Of a stretch of 64,000 nucleotides of DNA, positions 41,887 to 52,483 are shown in pieces. The number at the start of each line of letters is the position of its first letter. The first letter of the stretch is position 1. Origin of the DNA: Plantago ovata (taxonomy: Eukaryota > Streptophyta > Magnoliopsida > Lamiales > Plantaginaceae); assembly GCA_028274465.1 (NCBI GenBank), contig CM051458.1, positions 73,905,766 through 73,969,765 of the forward strand, written 5' to 3'. The notes below the pieces were generated by a model. It had not been told where the DNA came from. It was given only the letters and a program-made list of their open reading frames with translations, and did not search any database. Both the position numbers and the translations under genes were made by a program.

Positions 41887-43880
41887 TGTTAGTAATTGTA
41901 GGAAATTACCTCTAAGGTTAATGCAGCGGAATTCAAAATTTTCCTACATGGATCGTTGATTTGAATGATCATTTAACATGCTTCATATAAATGACTTACC
42001 CGTTATCCAGCTTCCAGCTTCCATTAATGAATATTCTAATCATGAATTTGTTCTTCAGAGAACAATTGATGATCTTCTAAAGATTCTGACTGAACTCAGA
42101 ACAATTCTAAGCTGCCTACGTACCCTCATGATCAAGTCAAACGTAGTTCAATTCTTGGTTGATGAATTCTCCATGGATGCTAGGAAATCCATATTCATAA
42201 TCTACATTAAGCAAAACAGGAAATCTCAAGATCATAATAAAATGAGAATTAATCAAAGAAGAAAAGAAAAGAGTTAGAACGAATACAACCGTGTAGAAGA
42301 AACTCAAAAGAGAAGGAGAGCTCTAAGCCACAAATCAGCAACAACACGTATCAAACCCTACTAACTAATATCAGCCGCCTACTGATGGATATATGTGCAT
42401 AAAACGCATAACCTATTTTACATGGGCCTGGCCCAGTCGGCTGGGATACTAGTTAATGAGCTGGAGGTCTTGGGTTCGAAACCCACTACTATCAATCCTT
42501 TTCTTTTAGACTTTTAACACTTGAGCCTCATTCTAAATTGGTTCAAATGCACATTCTAACTTTAATTAATTAAATCCAATTTAATAGAATTATTCTTTTC
42601 TTCTTTTATTAATTAAATCTAATTTAATTAATTTATTTTCTAAAACTATAAATTAATTAAGTACATTGAATTCAATTCAACTTAATTAATTAATTCTATC
42701 AAATAGAGCATTCTCAACAATATTAAATTAAATATTTATCAATCAAATTGATATTTTATTTAATATAGTAATTAAGTCATAAATCCAATTTTAACTTAAT
42801 TAATGATTTCCATCAAATGAAATGTCATTGACAATAGTAAATCAAATCTTATCAATCCAATTGACATTTAATTTACCCTAATGCTTAATTGGGAGAATTA
42901 TCACCTAGTTGTATATGACACATAGGCCCTCACATATTAGGCAATGATCAAATCAAGGTCTCAGTGAATATTCCTAGACAATCGTCACTAGACAATACTA
43001 ATATGCAAGGAACGTTTGTTGAGGAGATACAAACTACCTGTGATGTAGAGTACTTTGATGATACGGTCCTTTCATTCTCGAATACTCGAATGAGTCTAGA
43101 ATATGGATTAGTGTCTATTCCAATAACTCATCCACTGTCTCTCAATCTTCTTAGTCGATCTAGATGATTATGTCCAAACACCATTTTGACATATATCTTT
43201 GCAGTGGCAACTGACTAATGATCGCACTAAATATGAGATGTAGAGTATTCTCTCCTTGAATCTATTAGGAGGAATGAATCCTGATCTTGGTCCAATCACT
43301 CACACCATATGCTTCATAATATACCCAACGCATGTCGTATCTACCCTACTTTAAGAGTGCAAGCGTTGCGCATGGTCAAAGTATATTATTCCACATATGA
43401 TGTAGTATTGACCTCAAGTCTGAGGACTATTACATCACCCTACAATCCGATACTTCCATAGACACTTAAATAGAATTTACCAAATGGTTTCTCGACTGGG
43501 TATGCCAACACTCTCCAAAGCGTCCATGTGTCCATCATGAATAACCAAGCTATTCGCAGCAGTGAGAACTACTACATCCTCGAAGGATCTGATGCAACAC
43601 ATGCTAATCTCTATCACATCATTGATATCCCATATCTCAATGACCATCAACTAGTGGTTAATTTTAGGACTTAAGTTCTGACAGGCAAGCTCCCACTAAC
43701 TTGGTGATTATCTTTAGTCCTTGGGAACATCTTACAGAATAATTCATACAACCAAATAATCTATTCAGTAAATGTAATGCCAATTGTATTTATGTATGCT
43801 TAAATAAATACCAATAAGCTGAATGCGGTAAAGTACATATCGTCCTGAATGTTGGTTGTCTCTAGGACTATATACTTTCA
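41887..43880. mobile_element. Unrelated solo LTR in the G2 tail (1994 bp)
   Basis: It starts TGTTAG and ends CTTTCA, with a perfect GGTTC duplication and no ORF of interest. It is not similar to G1, G2 or S1 LTRs. One end contains GCAGCGGAATT, and the other CAAGCTCCCAC and CTAGGACTATATACTTTCA. Those features, which I associate with copia LTRs read on the other strand, suggest a minus-strand copia solo LTR. The interior (42540-42900) is TTAATTAA-rich. Confidence 0.8.
42424..42490 (+). ncRNA. tRNA-like sequence with A and B boxes inside the solo LTR
   Basis: TGGCCCAGTCGG (A box, 42429-42440) and GGTTCGAAACC (B box, 42473-42483) have tRNA-like spacing, with GGAGGTC before the T arm. It resembles a tRNA-Ile body in the D and T arms, but I cannot fold an acceptor stem or a proper anticodon arm. 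Probably a tRNA-derived insertion, for example a SINE head, or a chance pol III promoter. Not called as a functional tRNA. Confidence 0.45.
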
Positions 43881-44221
43881 GGTTCGTCCTCTCTTGAGGA
43901 AAAGTCTCGCTTGGTGAACAGTAGTAAGCCCTCGGTTTCATAGGCACGGGGCAATTGTAGTATGATAACATGCATCATTGTGTCATCACTGACCAGCTCC
44001 AGGTAGAAGATGTTACGAGAGACTCCTTTGTTTAACCAAGTGCACATGAGAATGTGTATATTCGCAATCGAGGCATTCTTCAACCTACTTGCATGTCATG
44101 CTCATTTGGTTTTGTTCATAAGCATTTGGTAGATTCAATAGATTAGTTCACTTTACTTGGCATGAGACTCCTTTTGTGTTGCATTTAGGATAGATTGTTG
44201 CTTGAGGACAAGCAAAGGTTT
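43881..44221 (+). other. G2 conserved non-coding tail, second part
   Basis: The tail continues after GGTTC (43881-43885 is the duplicate): GAGGAAAAGTCT, TGGTGAACAGTAGTAAG, CCAGGTAGA.GATGTTACGAG and TTGCTTGAGGACAAGCAAAGG. All have counterparts in G1 elements. No gene. Confidence 0.75.
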
Positions 44222-44234
44222 GGTTTGGGGAGTT
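44222..44234 (+). other. Polypurine tract of G2
   Basis: GGTTTGGGGAGTT directly before the 3' LTR. Identical in core to the G1 tract. Confidence 0.85.
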
Positions 44235-45637
44235 TGATGAACGTATTTTTGACGCGTTCATCTTGTCTTTTTTACCTTCTTTTGCTATCTTTTAGCCTTG
44301 TTTTTTGGTTAGTTTTGTAGAATAGTGTCACGTTTATTGTTTTCTGCATTTTCAGGCACATAGGAACGAAGTGGCATTTTTGGAGCTAAAAACGAGCTTT
44401 TTTGATAGAAAATGGCCCCGTTCAAGTTCCTTGATCTCCACGGCTTGTTCGTGAGTGTTTGAGCATCAATAAGCATTGAGAAGGATGAGTCCAAGGCACC
44501 TGAGGGCCGTACGAGGGCAAAAAGATTGAGTTTGAAGACAAAAATCTGCCCAGGAGCCAAGCTAAGCGCCTGGAATAGTGAAGCGCTCCGCTTCATTTTC
44601 CAGGAGCTTTGGCACAGCAGCCAAGCGAAGCGCTTGGAGGGCCCAAGCGCTTCGCTTGCCAAGCGCTCCTCTTGGCCTCTCCAAGCGGTCCGCTTGGCAG
44701 CGGTTACGTTTTCGAATTTTCCTTCTTAGATCTGATCTTCAGTTACTTTTTGGAGACTTTTGAACACTAGCTTCGTTTTGGAGAGCTCCTAAGCCCCAAA
44801 ACTCAGAGAAAACTCAGATTACATTGTATTTTAGATTGGATTAAAGGTTTTGGCATAGGATTTCATACATTGTTTCATCTACGGAGAGGTTTTCATCAAT
44901 ACCCACCGATTAGTGACAGCTTGGTGGTAACATTGTATCATTATCTCTTGTCTAGTAGTTTGATTTGATGTATTCTATTTACAATTCATATGATTTGATG
45001 TCTATGTTGATGAATATGAGTAGCTAAATCCTTTGTGTTGGTGGTAGAATGTAGAATATGCATGCTATGGGTTATGTTTATGCTTACATGAGATTGTGAT
45101 TCAATCTTGCTGCAAATTCCTTCATATGATTCTTAGTTGCCTATAAAATATATTCGAATTGAGTATAGTGACAAACTCTTGGTCAATGAAAGCTATAGGA
45201 TTGTATGCTAGAGATTTGCAGCATGCTAGATAAATGGTGTTAGTGACAAGCACCTCTAAAGTATTGATAGTGGTCTTTTATGATGTGTGTCTTGAAAGTT
45301 ACCTAGACGAGTTGCTTAGCAGACTTGATCGAAGGTTTTACGCACTGAACATGTGAGCATATTCGTAACCCATGCATGTGTATTTGATCTCTACCACCAA
45401 CCGTTTTCCAAACTTGATTACAACAATCTGATTTCTCGTTGCTTTGTTCTAAGAAAACACTTCTATAAACACTTGAACTCGTTGTCTGAAATAACTAGAA
45501 AAAACCAAAAACAAAGCCACGTTAGGTCCCGAGAGAATGACACTCGGGGACAACTTGCCATTGCACTCTAGTTTGTGTAGTGATAAGTGTTCTTTGGCTT
45601 TTTAAACAAATTTAATTGGTGAAAAACGACATCATCA
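44235..45637 (+). mobile_element. 3' LTR of G2 (1403 bp)
   Basis: Same length and ends as the 5' LTR. Differences by eye are about twenty, mostly transitions. Followed by AGGCA. Confidence 0.95.
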
Positions 45638-45642
45638 AGGCA

Positions 45643-48600
45643 CTAAACTTGATAAAATCAACAAGGCCTTCTTTTCTTCATAACTGCACGCCCTAAGAAA
45701 GTGAGTATGTTAGATGCCATGGAATTCTACAACAATGCAGAAATCTAAACTCTCACTGATGGACAAGGAGTCACTGAAAAAGTGATTTCTTCCACAGTTC
45801 AAGGTGTGCAAATCATCCTGAAATGGATTGATTTAGCCAACATCTTTCAGATTCCAACTACTGGAACTGAAGATGACATCACTGCCACTGATGAAGAAAT
45901 AGAAGCCTTCTACAGTGATGTCAGAAATGAAAGAATGAAGAAAGGCGAGATTGCTCCCGTGACTTGGACAAAGCACGTAAAAAGGAAGCATCTTTGCCAT
46001 TCACTTGGTCTAGTAGCTCTGCTACTCATCAAAGTCTTAGACTCCCAAGTTGGAGAAATTGACCAAGTAGGCTTGAGAAGGTGGCCATTGCTGATGCATA
46101 TACATGAGAACAAAACTGAGCTCAACTGGGCTAAGTACATTTTCAACAGACTTGTTGATTGTGTTACTAAATTCAAGGTGAAAGTTGAAGACAACAAAGT
46201 CTCACCTACCTTCCCAGTCATGTATGGACTAAAAATATGCTATATCCTTGAACACTTCACGATTCAGCTGAGAAATCCATTGCCGATTAAGAAATCAGTA
46301 TGCAATGTGGGAAGAACCTTCTACAAGCTAAATGGACCTAAGCTTGCTGACAAGAAGTCAAAGAAGACAACAGCTGCAGATGTTGCCAATGTTAGTCAGC
46401 AAGACAGGTATCCAACAGCTGCAAATGTTGCTGAGACTGAAAATCAGTCCATGAATGCAAATGGTGATCAACAAGGTACGTGTACAACAACCGTTGCTGA
46501 AAATGCAACAGCTGCAGATGCTGCAGCTGGAGAGAAACTGGAAAAATCTAAGAAGAAAAAGAGGAAAGCTGATGATGACACTCAAACTACAGCGTCATCA
46601 GCTGACCCCAACCCTAAGAAGAAACGGACAAAGACTCACCCAAGAAAGAAAACATTGGCTCGTAATTCCATTCCAATTGTCCATGATCGTTTGGTTGATG
46701 CTCCAGGAGTTGCTGAAACACAAGCCACTCCAATAGATGTTGTTGAAGTGTTTGCCGAAGCCTTCAACAATCAACTCAACGTTGATACATCTATTGAGAT
46801 AAGACAACAAGGCAGTGGAAACGAAATTCCTGCCCCAATACCAGATATCTACATTGTAGATAATCTAGATGACCACACTCTTGAACCAGCAAGTGATATT
46901 GTTGCTGATCTGAGAAACGCGGCACTTGCTGATGCTGCTGAAAACATGGTTGTTGAACAAGCAACTCATCAAGTTGTTGAAACTGCAGTTACTGAAACTG
47001 TAATTGCTGAAGAACCAGCTGTAGAGACTGCAATGGTTCAAGTCCCAGAGGTTGCTGAAACACCACAAGAGACACTATTCGACGACGCATCTCGTGATGC
47101 TAAGAATATTGGACCTAGTTCACCAAAAACATCAATTGACAAAGTTCAGCTGGTGCTGACAGAACTAAGCCAGCAAATGGGTTTGGAGATTGATGACAAC
47201 TCCAACAAGTCAATAGATGTGTTCATGACTAGCAGTGAACTCAAAGGTCAAGATGTCTCTGCTCAACTTGTCATTTCAGAGACAAGCGAGATTGCTGAAT
47301 CTACACAGCCTTCTCAAATAGAGCAAGAAAAGAAGTCTGCTGAAGAACAAGTCCCAGATAATGAAGATGTTGTCATTACTGAAAGGACTGAGTTACCACC
47401 TGCCCTTCTTCAGCAGGTAGTTAACTCAGACATAAGAAAAACTTCACTATCTGAAACTCTATCTTTTGCAGATATAATTATTTCCTTACAGACTTCTCAA
47501 GATACAAGTCAGAAGATTGCTGAAACTTCTGCACCAGAATCCACAATTCCTGTTCAGCAGGTAGATGAAGTTTTTGGTAATTCAACTAAGTTTGAAAACT
47601 TACTACTTGTATCTAACTTAAAATTATTTCAGGATGAACAATTCAAGGATACTTCTCAAGCTCCAGAAGCAATAGAAATAGTGCCAGCACAACAAAGTGT
47701 GCAACATGAGCTTGCTGAACTTCAGCAGGTAAATCATGTTCCAGTATTAGACTCTAAAACTATTTTCCAAAATCTTTCTGAACTTAATTTTATTCTTTTT
47801 CAGGCTCAAAAGGAGACCACTGAAGTGGTTCACATCACTGAAGATTTGGAAGTAAGTTCAGAGGAACTTTACTCAAACTTCAAGAGAACTACCTTGACCA
47901 GAGTTGCTAAATCTGTCAGCAACTGGCAAAGGTACATAAGGATGGATTTCTCCGATCTTCACCTTCATTTGTCAAACGAGAAAAAAAGACTTTCTTTGCT
48001 GAGACTCGAGACGTTTGTGCATTCCATACTTCTAGAAGAGTTGACATATTCTCAGCTCATGAGCTCTAGTCTGATTGCTCTAATCAGAGACAATATGAAA
48101 GCTAAATTCAAGAGTGCCTCTCCAGCTGAACAAGCTGTGATGCTCAAGGGTTCTTTTGTACCCGTGGTGGCTGATCCCCACAAAATCAATGGAAACAGGA
48201 AGTTACTAGTGCAGCAATGTACAAACATCTTGAGTTAGTAATACTGACGGACGATGATGAAGAAGAAAAAGATGAAAATATCCCAAAAGATCCAAGTGAT
48301 GATGAAGGAAAAGATTCCAAGGACAAAAAGGATGATGATGATGATAATCAAGGTCCGAGTCCTGATGCTGGTGGAATTAAGCTGACAGTTGCTGAGACTG
48401 AACCTCAAGATATTGAAAATCAGCAAGGTGACCACACTACCAGTCAGCATCAAGAATCCAATCTTGCTCCTGCTGAGACAAGTACTCACGCAACTGAACA
48501 AGTTGCTGAAACTGAAGAAGAGTACGCCAAAAAGGGTGCTGAAATGAAATTAGGCAAAAACAAGCTTTTTGATGTCGAGTTAACTTTAGTCGATGCCAAG

Positions 48601-50601
48601 GTCACTGAACCAAACCTTGATGATGAAGAAATGGATGAAGATTATCAAAGAGCACTTCAAAACAATCTACAGATTCATGCTAGGCATACGCAGAATCTAG
48701 ACATTGCTCAATCTTCCGGAGTGAAGAACACGGAAGTCCCCTCCCTTCCACTTACTGCTGATGAAACTCCAGTCGTTGAGTCTAACGTGTTGCCCTCAGC
48801 AACCACTCAACCAAAAGTGATTGAAGCTACAGATTTAGGAACCAAGGTTGCTGGCCTTGATGAATCCGATGACGAAGAAGATCTCTTCAATTTTTCAGCA
48901 AACGAAGAAGAACTGAAAAAGAAAATTGAACCCACAGTGGTTACAATTCCTCCTCCATCTCTTGTTCATGATGAAGGAGATGCTGAAAGAAGCCGTTTGC
49001 TTATAAATGATGATCAATTCGCTACTGAGCTCAAAATTCATTTACTCACTCCTTCTTTAGTGTCGTTCCCTAGTGTTGAGGATTTTACTCCCCGAATTAA
49101 GGCACTCATGGCTGTTCACAAAGCCTGCAAAGAAGAGGATGATGCACTGCTTGCTGAGAGTCCGCTTGACATTGCCAAGATACTTGCTACTGTGCTGAAA
49201 CGCACTACTTCTCTTTCAATAGCTCAGAAAGTCATAAGTCTACATCATAAAAGCTATGAAGAAGATGTCAGTCAAGCACTCAAACTGGCTAAAACTGCAT
49301 TGAAAAAGGCCCGGACTTTCATTGAAGAAAAATTCGACAATAAGCGCCGACATGAGGAGAACTTGGTGAGTATTAAAGAAGAAATGTTCAAGCTCACTGC
49401 TGATCAGCAAGGAATAATTCTTAAGTACAATAGCCTAAGTAAACTTGCTGAAAATTGCAATGAATTTTTCTCTCTACACATTCACCCAATGATGCAATCC
49501 ATGTCTAAGGGGGAAGATAAACAAAGAAAATCTTCAAGAAAGAAAACCCATGCTGAAGCGCCATTGATTCTGCCTAGTCCACCTCCCAGAGAACCTCTTG
49601 CTGAAAGAGAGCAAAGTTCAAACAGACGAGCTGAAACAGTTTCTGAGAGAAATTCAGCAAATCCGAAAAGGAGAAGAACATCTGCTGAAACTCAAGAATA
49701 CTGTCATACTGAGAGTCATCAAGATCTGAATGAAGATGATGATAATGATGATGACCAAACTATAGCTCAAGCAATAAGAGCTAGACCAATCACAACCCTA
49801 ATTCCTTCTGGCCATTCCAAACATTTCTCTTCTGACTCAAGATCTTCAGTAAGAGATCAAGAAAATGCTAAGTCAAGAAGAAGAAGGCAAAGACAGAAAG
49901 AAAAGAGGCTAGCCAGCATTGCCATTGGCTCTGGCATTGAATACACAAAGACCAGCAATGAACAAACAACTCAGAATGTGATCAGAAACCTTCATGGTTG
50001 CTGGGTCTTAAAGCTGGAAGATTTGTTGGTCAATGATTTCTTTCCAACTGCTGTACTGAATCAAATGTACACTTGGATTGAATTAAATGTGCAAAGAAAA
50101 GAAAGGGATCCTCCTCCCTACCCAAGAAACATTGTTGCAAAATGGCTGAATCTGGAAGTCTTAGTAAGAAGAACATCTATTGGCAAGCTAATGAAGCAAT
50201 AGCTTGATTTAATCAAACCAATTGATGTTGCTTACTACAGTGATCCTTTAACCAAGAAGTCAAAGAAGAAATATGGCTTGATTCCTTATGAGTATTTTTA
50301 TCTCACTGCCAAGGATCAAGAAGAAGATCTTCTCTGGTTAAGAAAGATTCATGCTAACAAGGGAATTTCAGATACACAACTTCTCCATGCCATCAATTGG
50401 GGCATGCACTTGTGGGTACTTCACTACAAAGAAATGAATGGTGAAAACCATCATTATACTGCCTGCAAGAATGCAAGGATCATTCAGCTTGAAGTCCGTA
50501 AGCTACTTGAAGATTACGAAAAGGACTGTGTTGAATTTTCTGCGCTTGCTGAGAAGAGTGTAAGGGATATTCTGAGGAAATCTTCTGCTGGAATAGCTTA
50601 A
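45643..50601 (+). pseudogene. Copia ORF2, main part (S1), about 1.65k codons with three lesions
   Basis: This continues ORF2 after the G2 element. Lesions: a 1-base insertion near 45650, a TAA at 45746-45748, a frameshift between about 48200 and 48238, and a TAG at 50200-50202. Otherwise it is open. Order: the ILKWIDLANIFQIPTTG globular region (to about 46330), Lys-rich stretches, a Glu/Ala-rich repeat region, three intron-like segments (47417-47803), a helical region (YIRMDFSDLHLHLSNEKK), an acidic tract (near 48250-48350), a coiled coil (about 49260-49430), a basic RRRRQRQKEKR patch (about 49877) and a C-terminal region with LLWLRKIHANKG. No signal peptide or membrane span is visible, so 'envelope-like' refers to position only. 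Function unknown. Confidence 0.8.
47417..47803 (+). other. Three consecutive intron-like segments inside ORF2
   Basis: Segments 47417-47491 (75 nt), 47561-47632 (72 nt) and 47729-47803 (75 nt) each begin CAGCAG|GTA and end in a pyrimidine-rich CAG. They are AT-rich, include branch-site-like CTAAC (second) and TTAAC or CTTAAT (others), and are each a multiple of three without stops. The spacers of 69 and 96 nt end in CAGCAG. ORF2 is therefore open with or without their removal. Splicing is inference. Confidence 0.5.
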
Positions 50602-50847
50602 GTCCCTTGTAAAAGCTTTGTTTGTTTTTGTTTGCTGATTTTTGTAGTTATCTATGAACTTTCTTGTAAACTTACTGAAAGATAACTATTAGCAATAAGC
50701 TTTTGACTCTTATTGGTTTTTCATTATGCAATCTACTTATGCTTACTGTTTTATTATTCAAGTATGTTTGCATTATTCAACTGATTTATTCAACATCAGA
50801 AACCTCTAAAAGGGTAACAATTAATTTAGCCATGGATTGCTAACATC
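50602..50847 (+). other. S1 3' untranslated region
   Basis: Between the ORF2 stop and the polypurine tract. T-rich, with several AATAA-like words. No gene. Confidence 0.7.
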
Positions 50848-50862
50848 AAAAAGGGGGAAATT
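50848..50862 (+). other. Polypurine tract of S1
   Basis: AAAAAGGGGGAAATT lies directly before TGTTAGGAAAC. It is of the G-run type seen in Sireviruses. Confidence 0.9.
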
Positions 50863-51227
50863 TGTTAGGAAACTTGTAATTTTGATGAGCAATTAACCAT
50901 GCTAAATTAAGGAAAGTCCAGTAACTAGTACTCTTAAGGTCCATAGGAATTTAGAATTTTAAGGACATTGTAAAAGAGGAACGTTTGCTGAAGACTTAGT
51001 GTAGGTACTAGTTAGGTGCTTTAGTTTTTCTTATGATGTATCTTATTTATTAAAACAACCTATTGAAGTATTTGTTGATGATGTACTTTGTTTACACAAA
51101 CGAACTATTGAAGCATTTGCTGATGATGTACTTTGTTTACGCAAACGAACTATTGAAGCACTAGACCCGTTCAGAAACTTGAAGAATTCGAAGACTGAAG
51201 ACTAAAGAGAATTTCTGAAGATGGTAT
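50863..51227 (+). mobile_element. 3' LTR of S1, first 365 bp
   Basis: Matches 27721-28087 with about eleven differences. Ends at GGTAT where element D's LTR begins. The rest of the LTR is beyond the window. Confidence 0.93.
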
Positions 51228-52483
51228 TGATGATGCACAGGATTGTCGGGTCCCGATTAATCAAATAAATTTGTTATTTAGCCAAAGGCAATTCACAACT
51301 ACAACGAAAACCGTAGTGTAGCAGTAGAATAACCTCGAGTGTCGATCTCTAAGGACTATAACTAGCTTTATCTAATCTAATTTAGAATATAAAACAACAG
51401 ACGGTTTTGCAAAGGTTTTTCTTAACAGATAATGGAGATTGGTGATAGTATGGTCCTTCAAAGCATAACGGGTTAATAATCATGCATAAATTCCTCGGTT
51501 TTGCATGGAGATCTTTGATCAATGAATTGTCCAGTTGTAATTATCAAACACTATGAAGATATAGATTTAGATAGGTCAAAGACCAATGAATTGTCCAATT
51601 GTGTGCAATAATTAATCAACAATACGAAGATAGGGATTTTGATAGATCAAAGAAATAAAGCAATAACACAGAGTATAATGCGCGATATAGCCATTAGCAT
51701 AATTATCAACCCTTCGCTAACAATTCACATACTATCACCAACGAGAAGTTTAGCTACTCATAGTTGTCATGCAATCAACAGAAATCGTAGAAGAAAACAT
51801 GTTGAAAGATATATAAAAATAAGTAGAAAAACTGTAAGATACAATGTTACCGAAGGTTGTCAGTCTCCGAAGAATCGCGATCTTACAAGCTCCAAACTGC
51901 TATGAAAAAGTATCTCCTAAGCTATGAACCCCCAGAACAGGCTCTGGGAAGTTCCTACCTAAAACTACAGAGAAAGGTGAGAGAAAAGGTCTGGAAAAGT
52001 ATGAAAAACGGAGAAAAACTGAGCAACTATATATAGGCTACGAATTTGTGTGGGGCGAAGGGCCCCACACACCGGGCGACTCGCCTGGTGTGGGGCGATT
52101 CGCCCCACATCCCGGGCGATTCACCCGGGAGTAAAACTCGGCTCGGAACACGCTTTCGACGCGTTTTTGGATTTCTTCCCCTTTTCGGACTCAGTTTCTG
52201 ACTTCTAGTGGTCTTCTAACCTCCAGATTCGACCCCTAGACTTCAAATCCTATCCGGAATATTTCAGATACTCCAAATAGGCTTCTGGAACACCAATTCC
52301 TTGTCAACTTCAATATAATTGCCCGAAAAACCTCGTTTTTCAACCAAAACCTGTAAAATAAAGACTAAAGGAAAGCGTGACACTATTCTAATAAAATGCA
52401 CTAAAATATAGCTAAGTTAACATAGAGGATAGCTAAAATAGGTGAAAAAGACTCGAATGAAAGTGTAAAATACACATTCATCA
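51228..52483 (-). mobile_element. 3' LTR of element D (1256 bp)
   Basis: Ends TGATGATGC and CATTCATCA on the plus strand. Dyads at 52050-52130 and a TATA box at 52027-52036 (minus-strand order array then TATA). Its U5 end reads GCACAGGATTGTCGGG, unlike the GAACCGG of others, so that end has changed. Confidence 0.9.
52027..52130 (-). promoter_or_regulatory. U3 promoter of element D LTR
   Basis: GGGGCGAAGGGCCCC, CGGGCGACTCGCCTG, GGGGCGATTCGCCCC and CCCGGGCGATTCACCCGGG on the plus strand, with CTATATATAG at 52027-52036. Confidence 0.75.

Larger units (their letters stand above)
37723..45637 (+). mobile_element. Complete G2 retrotransposon (7915 bp), non-autonomous
   Basis: Two 1403-bp LTRs (37723-39125 and 44235-45637), perfect AGGCA target duplication, tRNA-Asp-type primer site, one short gag-like ORF, internal dyad array, G1-like conserved tail and polypurine tract. 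No protease, RT, RNase H or integrase. A foreign solo LTR lies in its tail. Its LTRs differ at about twenty sites by eye, so it is the youngest datable insertion here. Confidence 0.95.
27721..51227 (+). mobile_element. Copia S1: near-complete Sirevirus-like element with nested insertions
   Basis: 5' LTR 27721-29321, primer site 29324, gag, protease, integrase, RT, RNase H, spacer, ORF2, polypurine tract 50848-50862 and partial 3' LTR 50863-51227. It sits in C2 ORF2 after ACTTT (27716-27720). Two insertions split its ORF2 and element D cuts its 3' LTR. About eleven differences in the 365 bases shared by its LTRs make it older than the G2 element inside it. Confidence 0.93.

Noticed and set aside
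42424..42490. A functional tRNA gene
   Set aside because: A and B boxes are present but I cannot form an acceptor stem or a proper anticodon arm, so it is reported only as tRNA-like.
43765..44083. Short minus-strand ORFs spanning the solo LTR end and G2 tail
   Set aside because: They cross an insertion boundary, so they cannot be conserved genes.
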